Assembly: GCA_946902985.2 (NCBI GenBank)
Contig: OX336388.2
Coordinates: 1,505,940,545 to 1,506,004,544, forward strand
Source: Meconema thalassinum
Lineage: Eukaryota > Arthropoda > Insecta > Orthoptera > Tettigoniidae
Length of the DNA: 64,000 nt
Direction: 5' to 3'
In this document: positions 23,011 to 33,850 of the stretch, in pieces
Layout of the letters: every line of letters begins with the position of its first letter
Numbering within the stretch: position 1 is the stretch's first letter
Made by a program: the position numbers and the translations under genes
Notes under the pieces: generated by a model
What the model was told of the DNA's origin: nothing
The model's database searches: none
The model's input: only the letters and a program-made list of their open reading frames with translations

Positions 23011-23498
23011 GGCTTCGGTGGCGTAGTTGGTAGCATTCTGAGCTTCTATGCCCAAGATCGCAGGTTCAAACTCTGCCAAAGTCGTCGTACATTTTAAGAG
23101 TGTTAAAAATCCCTTAGTATATCTTCCTTCGAAAGGGAAGTAAAGATGGCGGGTTCATGCAATGGATTTAAGGAATGTAAAAGAATCTTCCACTAACTAC
23201 AATGTTGTGAAGCTAAATTTTTAGGTTAGATTTAATTAACGCTCTATCAAGTTCCAACGTTCGCCGCCAGGTGCCGGTTTCGGTTGCATCTAGGTGTCGA
23301 TGACGGTAGCATTTGGTAGCAAAAGTAGGAACTACTTGTAATTGATCGTTTCCAGTCCTTACCTGAATTACAGATAACGCGCACTAATACAGCCATCACA
23401 ATTAACGCCGATTATCAGACAGATTCTACACACACCCAAAGTACATGGGGCTACAAGAACTCATTGTCGCAGCCCCTAAACTGAGAAACCAACCAACC
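23011..23498 (+). repeat. SINE-1, full length, with 16-bp target duplication
   Basis: The tRNA-like head (GGCTTCGGTGGCGTAGTTGG, B box GGTTCAAACTC) leads into a body and an (AACC)n tail. It is flanked by ATTGATGTCCCCGAGT (22995-23010) and ATTGATGTCTCTGAGT (23499-23514), a 16-bp target duplication with two differences. At 488 bp it defines both ends of the family. Confidence 0.93.
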
Positions 23499-23733
23499 AT
23501 TGATGTCTCTGAGTCTCTGACATTGTGTTTCTTGTTTCATTTATTTATACGGATAAATTGTGATTAAATCATAAATATTAGGTATTGCTGTGTGAGTACG
23601 TAATAGAAGGGGAGGGGGGTTTACACGTGATTACTTGGAGTTGTGACAACATTTTACCAGAAAGTGGTTGTACAATGTGTGGACGGTCCTAATTCGTTTA
23701 TCGACCTCGCTGATTACGAATTTTATATTTAAA

Positions 23734-25070
23734 CTAGCAAAAGTACCCGCTCTTCGAACGGTCTTCGTATTAATAACCAGACGTTATGAATATTGTGCTA
23801 CTGTTGCAATGGTTAGGGGCTTGTTATTCCTTCATACGTTTATCAGAGCGAAGTTAGTTCTCTGGGAATATCACAGACACTGTTAATTTAAGGGCTTTAA
23901 TATGTGGTTTTTGGAGACTCTTTATAGACTCCCGAATTTTGTGTCTCACATTGAGAAGCGCAACATATGCTTTGGTCGTCCTTCTAGGAAAATTTTTATA
24001 TTTCGCCTATTTTAGCATGTATTTTGAAAGTTTTTTCCTATACCAACCCTTCTATGAGAAGTACGATGAATAGTTTTTTAAATGATTGGTGTATCGACTC
24101 TCATGGATACCTAATTTTACGATGCTCCAAAAAATCGAACAGGAGTTATAAGCGTACATAAAGATACACAGAAAGTATGCCTTACTTCGGAGGGGAAGTA
24201 AAGCCGGTGGTATCATGTCATAGATTTATGTCATGTAATAGAACCTTCCACTAACTACAATTGTGTGAAGCTAAATTTGTTTGTTAGATTTGATTAAAGC
24301 TCTATTAGTTCCAAAGTTTGCCACCAGGTGCCGGTTGAGGTGGCATCTAGTAGCCAAGTCACAGCTAGGGGTCGTTGACGGTAGCATTTGGTAGCAAAAG
24401 TAGGAACTACTGGAAATTGATCGTCTGCAGTCCCTACCTGATAAACAGATAACACACACTAATACAGCCATCACAATTAACACTGGTTATCAGACAGATT
24501 CTACACACACTCAAATTACACGAGGCTACGTGAACGCGTTGTCGCAGCTTCTAAACTGAGGAACCAACCAACCAACGTACAACATATCACCCAGATGTCC
24601 GAATATGGATATATCAACCACACAGTATCAAACAAAATCATCCTTACGATGAACCTGTTTGTAGAAAAAAAAAGTGAATGTGCTCAATCTAAATTCAGCT
24701 AACGTGTACTTCCTGACGTGAAAATAATATTGAAAACCTCGTAGACGAAACGCAATACACCTCACATAAAGGCTGACCCTCAGCGTTGTGTCAAGTCCCC
24801 AACCACAGGAAGACACCTTTAACAAATTATAAAGCCTTGTGGTGCATAAATATTCAGTTTTTTTATCCTCCAATGGCCCAAATTCCTAATAGCCGCAAAA
24901 AATACTATTTCAATTCAGGAATTTTTGAAAATAATGTTGCTGTTTGGAGATATAATTCTGTACGACATATCACAGGTGTAAATCACGTGAAAAAACTCTA
25001 GGGTACCCCTTGACCCTGAAGCGCATTGATGTATTTTACAGTCGAAGTTGGTTCCGTGATAACCAACCAC
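23734..25070 (-). mobile_element. non-autonomous Helitron, copy A
   Basis: On the minus strand the 3' end is CCGTTCGAAGAGCGG (hairpin), GTACTTTTG, then CTAG, followed by T. This is the canonical Helitron 3' end inserted between A and T. Upstream sequence matches the copies starting at 33868 and 41403 for over 1 kb. A SINE-1 fragment (24176-24576) is nested. The 5' end is unclear, near 25070, where H-family sequence begins. No protein is encoded. Confidence 0.8.
24176..24576 (+). repeat. SINE-1, 5'-truncated
   Basis: It starts in the SINE body (TATGCCTTACTTCGGAGG) and ends in the GAGGAACCAACCAACC tail. The other Helitron copies are uninterrupted at this point (ACAGAAAGAC...CAATATATCACCC), which proves an insertion. 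Confidence 0.85.
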
Positions 25071-25074
25071 CATC

Positions 25075-25567
25075 AGCCACCATCTTGGGGTTGTCAATAC
25101 TATTGTGTTTAATCGGAAGTCGGTAAATTACACTTTATATGAAAATTTACGGTACCAAATTTCACTGCGCTTGGATGATTCAATCGTGAGAAATTCCATT
25201 TAAATGCATAACTTTGCTTGGCTGCCATGTTCGCTTTGTACTTAACACGTTTATCAAGGTTACATGGATAATCTTATAGTAGTAGCCGTTGTCACTGTAC
25301 AAAATGCCAGGGTTATATATGTTACCGTTACAGAGATATAGAATGCTAGTGAAATATTTCGCGTGGCCGCCATGCTGAATTGGTGAATTATATACAAATT
25401 TGAAAGACACGGTCGAGGTCAGACGATGCAGTAGTATGCACTTACCGAGTTTCATTGATATCGCTTCGGCCATTTAGATTTCATTAAGGACACACACACA
25501 GACGCACACGCACGAACAAAAAGTTATTTCAGAAGCCTATTTTCTTTTATAAATGAAAATAGGCTAT
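25075..25567 (-). mobile_element. H-family element, hairpin-end part
   Basis: About one and a half modules (motif GCTGCCATGTTCGC) are followed by a short CA tract and the hairpin end (AGCCTATTTTC...GAAAATAGGCT). The other half is missing. Confidence 0.75.
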
Positions 25568-25924
25568 AAATAGGATTCATCAGACGCAAACCGGTATTAT
25601 TAGTTTTTTTTTACCTTGCTGATAACGAATTTCGCCTCAAAATGTACAATGGTGGACCAAATATGGCATAAAAATTTGAAAAATATGAAATTTGAGAGAA
25701 ATAAATAACTGTTGAATTGAACAGAGAGCTACTGTATGTTATCCATTCCGAAGTAAATAGATGGGAAGGGCAGACTGACATCGCACACCATCCCTTGATC
25801 AATCTCACAATCCACCTTTCACTTCATGTTGTATGAGGAAAGTTGGCTAAAACAACTTACTAATATGTGCACTCTCGTTTCCTTCCTAGCGTTATCCACA
25901 CACTACGTCAGGGATTATTTTTCG

Positions 25925-26145
25925 ACACATCTGTCTTTATTTGGAACGAACCAAGGCATCTTCGCGGATGGCATTAGCATTTTTCATGTTGTCCTTGAAG
26001 CGATCCATCCACCATTTCTCGAGTTGACCACGGGGTCGCTGGCTGCTGAGTTTTTGCGACGTGCCCACATCTCGTTTGTCTCCCTTCCTGCATATTTGCC
26101 ACGTTTGGTGCTGTTCTCTGTCATTGTCGGACATCCTGTTAATGC
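25925..26145 (-). pseudogene. LINE ORF2 C-terminal remnant
   Basis: The minus-strand frame contains SSQRPRGQLEKWWMDRFKDNMKNANAIREDALVRSK. It matches the RPRGRP..RW.D..K.DM.......DA..R..W box near the C-terminus of LINE proteins. Residues of the RPRGRPxxRW box are changed, and no RT core is present. Confidence 0.65.
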
Positions 26146-26199
26146 CGAAAAAAGAAATTGCTGAGTCATAGTCAAGAAATTCACGCTAGGTTAATTTTC

Positions 26200-26242
26200 C
26201 TGTGCATAAGCACAAAGACACGACATAAACCTAGAACAATTG
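26200..26242 (+). repeat. possible M-family (hammerhead array) terminal fragment
   Basis: AAAGACACGACATAAACCTAG followed by AACAATTGCTGAGT resembles the right terminal sequence of the M elements at 48236-48447 and 48922-49793. No ribozyme core survives here. Confidence 0.4.
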
Positions 26243-26384
26243 CTGAGTGTTGGTCAAAATATTGATGGGGTGGAATCCAAATCGCATTAAGTCAATTTTC
26301 TTGCCTCTTCATGTACAGAAGTGCTTAGCTCATTTTGTTTTTACTTTATTCAATTACAAGGCATGTACCATAAGTCATGTCTAC

Positions 26385-26640
26385 CTTCTGGAGTACTACC
26401 TAGCGTTCTTGGCTGTCAACTCGGAGTTCCAGGTTCGATTCCCGGCTCTGTCAAGAAATTTAGTTCTGATCTAATGGCTGGAATTGGGTCCGTTGAGCCT
26501 TGTGAGGCGAAACTGAATACAGGTAGTTTCAATTCCCACCTCAGCTAACCTATAAGTGGTGTTTAATGGTTTGTAACTTCTACTCCAGCCAAATGCTCAA
26601 TGACAGCCAAGAATGCTAGCCACTACGCAACGAGGCGGAC
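26385..26640 (+). repeat. S2 SINE, copy d
   Basis: The tRNA-like head TTGGCTGTCAACTCGGAGTTCC with GGTTCGATTCCCGG (a perfect B box) leads into TGGAATTGGGTCCGTTGAGCC, CAATTCCCACCTCAG and ACTTCTACTCCAG. It then switches to sequence resembling another tRNA-like head (GACAGCCAAGAATGC). Confidence 0.75.
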
Positions 26641-27778
26641 TGATAACCTAGAGCTCCTGGTTAAATAATTGTAAACTGTTACTTTGTACTTTAACCTAGA
26701 AAGAATATGGTCTTATTTATGGTTTGTTTATGGTACACATGTTAGTTATTGTATTTTAGAGAAGCAAATGAGGAATGTAAACTCGACATTAGTTAAAATT
26801 ATTTGAAGATTGACTCAGTGCATATTGGAATCCATCAGCTTTATATGAGGAATGCTGTTCGGTTCTAAACATACATTGACGGGAGAGGCGAGGAGAAAGT
26901 GATACGAGCTGGACGAAGACAGAGCACCTCCTGAAGAGAAGGAATAAAAACTTTTGAAATGATAGCTGAGAAAGTCATTTCAACAAATAGCAGTCTAAAA
27001 GTTGTGTGAATATTACATAAGGTAGTGAGAAGTCAAGATGGGATAGCAAAAATTAAGGAACAGTTTATGGAAGAATTTCAAATTCGATTCTGCCAAGTAA
27101 AATTTACTTCTCGAAAGCTTACTCAAATGTATCTGAAACAGACTGAAAACTACTTGCAATATATATTAAATATATTTATTGTTTCACTTTTGTTGTTCGA
27201 GTTGTATTTTAGTGACTAAGGTTACAATTTTCTCATTAATCTCGTTTGGTTTGAGTGAGTAAGTGACTGTGAATCTTGTCCAATAATCAGTTGTTAAAGT
27301 GAATTCCTTGCCAGTACATTCAGTGGTGGATGCATAGGGCAGAAAGTTGAGATTACATCCTTACGCGAAATGGGATACAAATATTTGATAATGATAGTAA
27401 CCTAACCCCAAGGTCTACAAAAAGTAGTGCGCCTAGTTACCCTCTACGGGATGGAGTGCTTGACAATGATGATTAAAGCATGATGATGTCGTCTCTTAAG
27501 AAGCAATACTGCCTTTCTCACAACGCACTTCTTTTCCAATAGTTGCCTTATGATTGGTCACGCCTCCCACCCGTATGAGTACCTGAAATCCAACGGAACA
27601 ATTCACGTTCTGTTCACTTTCCTGTGCATAAGTGTAAAGAAAAATGAACTCTGAATTTAATGTACCTACTTTCGAAAAGTATATTTCCGTGTAGTTGTGA
27701 ACTCCTACAGTACAGTATATTTAAGGAACCTTGGCCGTGAAAGCCAACATACCATTAATTTCGAGACAATTTTGTTAA
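26641..27778. other. no gene recognised
   Basis: AT-rich sequence. The frame at 27025-27219 has no known motif. I see nothing else. Confidence 0.4.
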
Positions 27779-28716
27779 AAACAAATAGTTTCGTGAAGAA
27801 CTTAAGAGCCTACTTTTCTTAAAATTTAAGATTCATTCCTGTCTATATAAACCTATCTAGAATAATGACGAGTTCAAGTTGGTAATACTAACATTTCTAA
27901 ATACTGCAGTTTGAAATACACCTGAAAAAGTGTAGCCCCATAGAGTAACTTACTACAGTTGGCAGCCCTGGTGACTCTGAATATATGATATGCTTAGTTC
28001 CATCTTTTAAGGTATAGAATGCACATACAAAATTTGGTTAAGTCCAATGGATAGTATGGGCGTTACATGCTGTTTGATATTGGATTTATCAGAGCGCGTA
28101 AAAGCATGTTGGGAGGAATGTCATGTACGTGATGCTCAGAATTAATCTGAAATATTACGATCTATTATAGAGCCAATTTTGGATAAAATCCATTTGTTAG
28201 TATATAAGTCACATGTAAATGGAAATTGAAATGATGATAAATCATATAATCATGTTGGCAGCACTGCGGTATATTATTTAATCCAAATTAATCTAGAATA
28301 TCAGGTACTATACGTGTGCAAAGTTTAGAGCTAGTGGCTTGCATACTTTCTGATATATTAATATCAGGATTAAACAAATAGAAAGAGGATTTGTAACAGT
28401 TGGAAGTCCTGCTAGTTCTTACGAATACGTATAGTCATAACTATTAAGGTAAACAAAGTACATACGAAATTTTGTTGCAATCCATTTGTTAGTATAGAAG
28501 TAATATGCTTTTAAAAACTGGACCTATCAGCAGGCAGCACAGATGTATGTAAGTTACACCAAACTAAGGTAGAATGTCAGGTACAATACGTGTGCAAAGT
28601 TTAGAGCTGTTGGCTTGAATACTTACTGATATATTGATTTTAGAGTTGAAACATAGAGAGAGCATTTATTAACAGTTGGCAGCCCTGGTGGCTGTTTAGA
28701 ATACGCACAGTCATAT

Positions 28717-28770
28717 CTTAATGTTATTGGTTTTACGTCCCTTTTAACAACTGCGGCTTTTAGAGACGCA
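28717..28770 (+). repeat. 54-bp SINE-like micro-insertion with 10-bp target duplication
   Basis: The insert is flanked by ACAGTCATAT at 28707-28716 and 28771-28780. It reads TTATTGGTTTTACGTCCC...GGCTTTTAGAGACGC, like the start of a common insect dispersed repeat. It is far shorter than a normal SINE. Confidence 0.75.
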
Positions 28771-28854
28771 ACAGTCATATATGTTGTAGTACACATACTA
28801 TATACGAAATTTGGTTGAAATCCAATCGATATTATAGAAGGTACATGCATTTTT

Positions 28855-28909
28855 AGCCTATTTTCAATTTTGAAAAAATAGGCTTATGAGATCACCTTTT
28901 GTCCGTGTG

Positions 28910-28945
<36 letters not shown>

Positions 28946-30390
28946 ATTCGTGTGTGTGTCCCCCCCTAATAAAATCTAAACGGCAGGAGCGATTTCAATG
29001 AAACTCGGAAAGTTCATAGCACTATTCCCGGCGACCTCGACCGTGCCCTTCAAATTTTGTTACGACTCACCAATCCAACATGGCGGCTGTGCGAAGTATT
29101 TCACCAGCATTCAATATCTCCGAAACTATTACCGATATTACCCTGACATTTTCTATAGTGATAGAGGGAACTACTATAAGTTCACTTATGTGACTTTTGA
29201 AAACCTGGTAACTACAAAACCAACATGGCGGCCAAGCGAATTTGCGACTTTTAAATAGTCGTTTCTCGCGATTTGACCAACCAAACGCAATGAAACTTGG
29301 TACAGTATATGTTTATATACATTTTAATGCACCGACATCTAACTTCGTTCAATTGTTTACATAATCACAAGATGGCGGATGTGCGAAATATTTCACCGGC
29401 ATTCTATATCTCTGAAACTATTAGCGATATCTCCCTAAAATTTTGTACGGAGATAAAGGGCACTACTGGAAGTCCATCTATAAGATTTTCAAAAACCGGT
29501 TTACTACAAAACGAACATGGCGGCCAAGCGAATTTGAACATTTTAAATAGACCTTTCTCGCGATTTAATGTTCCAAGCGCACTGAAACCTGGTACAGGAA
29601 ATATTTATACACATTGTAATCCACTGGTATCTAATTTAGTTCAATTGTTTACATAACCTCAAGATGGCGGCAGTGCGAATTTTAAAATTAAGTTTTTATT
29701 TCTTGTGATGTAGTCATGCGATCGAAGTGAAAGTTTGTATAATGAACCTACGCAATACTTTTCCTTTAATGGTACATTACTCTATGGCCTATACATTTAA
29801 CAATCCATCATGGCGACCATCCGAAATATTTAGACGATACTGAATATCTACGAATCTATTTTAGCAATCAAACTGCATTTTTTAATGTTCATAGGGGCTA
29901 TGAACTTAAGTTCACCTATAGGACTTTAAATAACCTGGTGAACACAAATTCAACATGGCGGTGACGCGAAGTATAAATATTCACATGGACGTTTCTCGTA
30001 ATTTAACCATCCGCGTTCAGTGAAACTTGGTACAGTAAATCTTTATCCGAATGTTAATCCACTGGCATCTAATTTATTTCAATTGTTTCCATAACCACAA
30101 GATGGCAGCTGTGAAAAAATTTTTAATCTCCTTGTTTTTTCTTGTGTCCTAATTATGCGATTGAAGTTTCAATACTACACGTTCACAATAATCTGCATGT
30201 AACAGTACATAACTCTAGGACCTACATATATAAAATCCAACATGGCGACCATCCGAAATATTTAGTCGGTTCTCAATATCTACGAATCTATTACTGCAAT
30301 CAAACTGAAATTGTGTATGTTGATAGTGGCAATTAACATAAGTAGGATATATGAAAATAGGCTGTATAGTTCTTCACGGAACTACTTGTT
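28855..30390 (+). mobile_element. H-family element, complete, nested in G copy 2
   Basis: It starts with the hairpin AGCCTATTTTC..GAAAAAATAGGCT, then TATGAGATCACC, a GT tract, and modules beginning with ATGGCGG at about 29078, 29367, 29661 and 30100 (spacings about 289, 294, 439). It ends with GAAAATAGGCT and ...CACGGAACTACTTGTT. It is 1536 bp long. The insertion lies at a T run / A boundary of the G element. No gene is inferred. Confidence 0.88.
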
Positions 30391-30635
30391 AGAAATTGGA
30401 CCTATCGGCAGGCTTAGAATCATGTTGGAAACACTGGCATGCATGGAATTCTGAAAATTAATCTGGAATAATATTATCTACTGTATATGTGTCCAAATTT
30501 TGAAATAGGTCGCATGCATAAATTCTGAGATATCCAAGTGTTTAGTGCTTTTCAGTCGGTCAACACGAATGTACCCAAAAGAGATGGGTTATGCCCTAAT
30601 CCTGAAATAAATTACATGAGATTAATAAAACACTA

Positions 30636-30676
30636 GGATGACCAGTTTCGATCGTCAAGCGATCTTCATCAGATCC
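30636..30676 (-). ncRNA. hammerhead ribozyme motif, left arm
   Basis: Read on the minus strand: GGAT (stem I), CTGATGA, an extra A, helix II GATCG-CTTGA-CGATC, GAAAC, TG, GTC, ATCC (stem I). Stem I pairs 4 bp perfectly, helix II 5 bp. Stem III is the 2-bp A-C/G-U type, as in Penelope-associated hammerheads. The predicted cleavage follows GTC. Confidence 0.82.
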
Positions 30677-31853
30677 ATTACACTTAGGCTACAAAATCTA
30701 TGTTTGAAATACAGGTGAAAATATTTACAATATGTACAATTATTTAGTTGCAGTATTGGTACTGCAACTGTCAGTGTATGCTAAATGCAGTACCGGTATA
30801 TATGTTAGGTGAAATGCTAAATGGTGATAGCTATCCGGAGATTGTACTTTAGAGAGATTATATGGTTGTAAACTATGGTTAAACTATAAAATTTTAGGCT
30901 AACTACTTATCTGATTGTCTTCCGTATTACAGCTACTCGCAGTTTTCGTGCTTACTAGAACTCACTGTACGGTCGACTGCGGTGGTTATCTTAACGACTG
31001 GTTTTTCCCTCCCTTCTCCCCCCTACCCCTACGTGCTGTGGGGAGTGATCGCGATGTGTTTATGTGAGGTGTTGCCAACCTAGATAAGATGTATGTTATT
31101 GAATGAGGTGGGTCTGCAACTATTAAAGACCGTGGATTAGCCCTCGCCACGCGTGGAGCATAACCCATTCGAACTAAGCGTTGACGGTCTTATGAGGACG
31201 TCCCGGCACCTTTAATACTGCCGCGAATATGGGCCTTGGTTTATTGCAGAAGAAAAGTACATCGTACACCTGATCCAGATAACATTTACCTATTAAAAAC
31301 CCCCTAATTTCCCCCCTTTTTTATCTAGCTTGGCTGTGTCTCATAAGACCGTCAACGCTTAGTTCGAATGGGTTATGCTCCACGCGTGGCGAGGGCTAAT
31401 TCACGGTCTTTAATAGTTGCAGACCCACCTCATTCAATAACATACATCTTATCTAGGTTGGCAACACCTCACATAAACACATCGCGATCACTCCCCACAG
31501 CACGTAGGGGTAGGGGGGAGAAGGGAGGGCAAAACCAGTCGTTAAGATAACCACCGCAGTCGACCGTACAGTGAGTTCTAGTAAGCACGAAAACTGCGAG
31601 TAGCTGTAATACGGAAGACAATCAGATAAGTAGTTAGCCTAAAATTTTATAGTTTAACCATAGTTTACAACCATATAATCTCTCTAAAGTACAATCTCCG
31701 GATAGCTATCACCATTTAGCATTTCACCTAACATATATACTGCATTTAGCATACACTGACAGTTGCAGTACCAATACTGCAACTAAATAATTGTACATAT
31801 TGTAAATATTTTCACCTGTATTTCAAACATAGATTTTATAGCCTAAGTGTAAT

Positions 31854-31894
31854 GGATCTGATGATGATCGCTTGACGATCGAAACTGGTCATCC
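31854..31894 (+). ncRNA. hammerhead ribozyme motif, right arm
   Basis: This is the plus-strand mirror of the left-arm motif: GGAT, CTGATGA (31858-31864), helix II GATCG/CGATC, GAAAC (31881-31885), GTC (31888-31890), ATCC. The unpaired base after the core is T rather than A. That is a neutral change at an unpaired position. Confidence 0.82.
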
Positions 31895-32290
31895 TAGTGT
31901 TTTATTAATCTCATGTAATTTATTTCAGGATTAGGGCATAACCCATCTCTTTTGGGTACATTCGTGTTGACCGACTGAAAAGCACTAAACACTTGTTTAC
32001 TAAGGCAACACTGAAAATATGGCTTCAAACACCACAATGAGATATCCAACATAGAGCTCAAATTTCAATTGCGATTGGTAGCACTGACTCCAATTTCAAA
32101 TCTGGCCATGCGATATTCAGGTTGAGATCTTTACACTTACCAAATTTGGTTTCGATAGCTGCAGCCGTTAAGGAGTTGATAGGGGGGGGGGGAGATAGAC
32201 ACACAGACAGACGGACAGACGGACATTTTCCCGGATCGATCCCATAAGTCTACCTTTTCTTCATTTTTGCAAACTGATAAAAATAGGCTA

Positions 32291-33429
32291 AAAATACTTT
32301 CTGCATTTGCGTCATGTGGAAGACGGTGGCGGGTTCTTACGGCACATGGGTCAATCCCTATTAGAATAAAACAAAGCATTCCACCTGGAGTGTTATATTT
32401 ATTCAAAAAACCGTCCTACTTACTCTTCATGAACAAATGGATTGTTTATCCGCCAGCAGCCGTATGAGATGTACGGGAAGTGCTGGTGAATGTGTGTATC
32501 CATCAACTGAAACATACGCCGTTTCACTTCAGTATGATTTGTTTCCAGCCATATTCTCCTGTCTTACTTGCTTACACTCGTCCGTTTATCTTCCTGCAGT
32601 CTCTTGTACTCTCGCTAAACTCATATCATATCTTGAACCATCATGGTAGCACAATGATTGATCTTAAATGGAGGCTCTGAAATTGACCAACCTGCTGCGT
32701 AGCCGTGCGTTCAGCATGATTGTGAAAGTACATTAGATCTACGGATATCGAAAGTTCAAATCCCAGTGTTGATAGTGCCCATCCTGAACGTATGTTTCCC
32801 GAGGTATTTTCCCACTCCCACCGCGCAACTTGCAGGATGGTGGCTTTTATTAAATCCCAGACATCTATCACAATCCCACACTCGAGACACTGCTTCAGTC
32901 AGCACACACTGGTGATCAGACAAACATAACACACACGGGGCTGATAGCCATGATAATCCAAGCTACTTAACATGAATTTTAAAAACAAAGGAAATGTGAA
33001 TGCTACTGGACCTCGTACATTTTATGTTCTTCTAGTCCAAGTAACTTGAGAACTGTTGCATTGGTCATAAACGTGAAAGCAGGCTCATAAAACGTAGCAT
33101 CATCGCAGCTTTCCTAAGAGAGCATAAAACTCTATGCGAGTTTCTCGACAAGGGTTTGATATCTGCACTGGAGTCACGCTTAGTTATCACGCTCGTTCTA
33201 GATAGAATTGGGATATGGGTTCGTTTCTCTGTGGTGTCTACATTTTGGTATAACATTTTAAGATAAATTTAATATTTGGTGCAACCAGGTATTTATATGA
33301 TTCAGATACGATTCACTAAGGATCTTTGGGATGTAGTTTGTCTTGTTATATAGTAATGGTTAAGCTCCAAGTCACTAATAATAATCTTCTTTTTTATTAT
33401 GAATATTCTACAATATTTTTGTTTTCCTT
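32291..33429. other. no gene; SINE-like block at 32690-32950
   Basis: No supported coding gene is seen. The segment about 32690-32950 has a B-box-like AAGTTCAAATCCCAG, then TTTCCCGAGG...TTTTCCCACTCCC and a tail resembling S2. The remainder shows no pattern I can name. Confidence 0.4.
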
Positions 33430-33850
33430 AAACCCAGAAAATTCTACTTCTCCACAAATTTCGGTCTTCAGCATCTTCCTCGGTTAAGCCTCAGGTAACA
33501 TTCTTCTCTTTACACCATCCTTCCATTGTTCTCTGGTTTACCCCGTATACATTTGCCTTCAGCATGCCAATGTAACATTAAATTTGGAATACTATTCTGC
33601 ATCCATTTCACATGTCCAAATCATTGTAATCTTCTTTCTTCAACCAAGTCTAGTACATATTTTTACCCGCATAATTTCTCTGATTCTCGTCTTTGTAATT
33701 TTATCCAATCTTGATTTTCATGCTGCCCTCCTCCAATAATCCATCCCTGTTACTAATAATTTGTTTGCTCGCCGTCTGTTTAACGTCCAAGTTTCTGCTC
33801 CATAATTATTATAACAAAATACTTTGTACAAATGAACTGTAAATAAGTTT
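33430..33850 (-). pseudogene. LINE ORF2 remnant
   Basis: On the minus strand, YGAETWTLNRRRANKLLVTG followed by MDYWRRAA matches the YGAE.WTL / MDYWRRA box after the reverse transcriptase core of LINEs. Frame-shifted remnants resembling SRLDKI..IREIM follow. Many stops are present. This is a different subfamily from the copy at 12166-12634 (DYWRRA against MWIYRR). Confidence 0.75.

Larger units (their letters stand above)
30538..32038. mobile_element. 1.5-kb palindromic hammerhead element with 11-bp target duplication
   Basis: Two nearly identical inverted arms (about 30538-31196 and about 31345-31995) surround a 150-bp centre. A short unique end runs to 32038. GAGATATCCAA flanks both sides (30527-30537 and 32039-32049). 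Each arm carries a hammerhead ribozyme motif. The arms also contain the same 60-codon frame (MGYAPRVARAN...). Being duplicated by the palindrome, it is weak evidence of a gene. The structure suits a Penelope-like or retrozyme-like element that inserted as a head-to-head dimer. Confidence 0.8.
27779..32290 (-). mobile_element. G-family element, copy 2, with three nested insertions
   Basis: It begins ACAAATAGTTTCGTGAAGAAC and ends in the G-type microsatellite and hairpin (CTACCTTTTCTTC...AAAATAGGCT) at about 32290. The modules carry GTTGGCAGCCCTGGTG at about 27956, 28396 and 28672. It is interrupted by a 54-bp insert (28717-28770), an H element (28855-30390) and a palindromic hammerhead element (30538-32038). 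Removing these gives about 1.4 kb, the size of copies 1 and 3. Confidence 0.8.

Noticed and set aside
28855..30390. H elements as canonical Helitrons
   Set aside because: There is no TC start, no hairpin 5-12 bp before a CTRR end, and insertion is at T runs rather than between A and T. Helentron-like is a better fit, still unproven.
30986..31550. Identical 60-codon frame in both arms of the 1.5-kb palindrome (MGYAPRVARAN...)
   Set aside because: It is duplicated by the inverted arms, short and without motif. It is kept only as a remark under the element.
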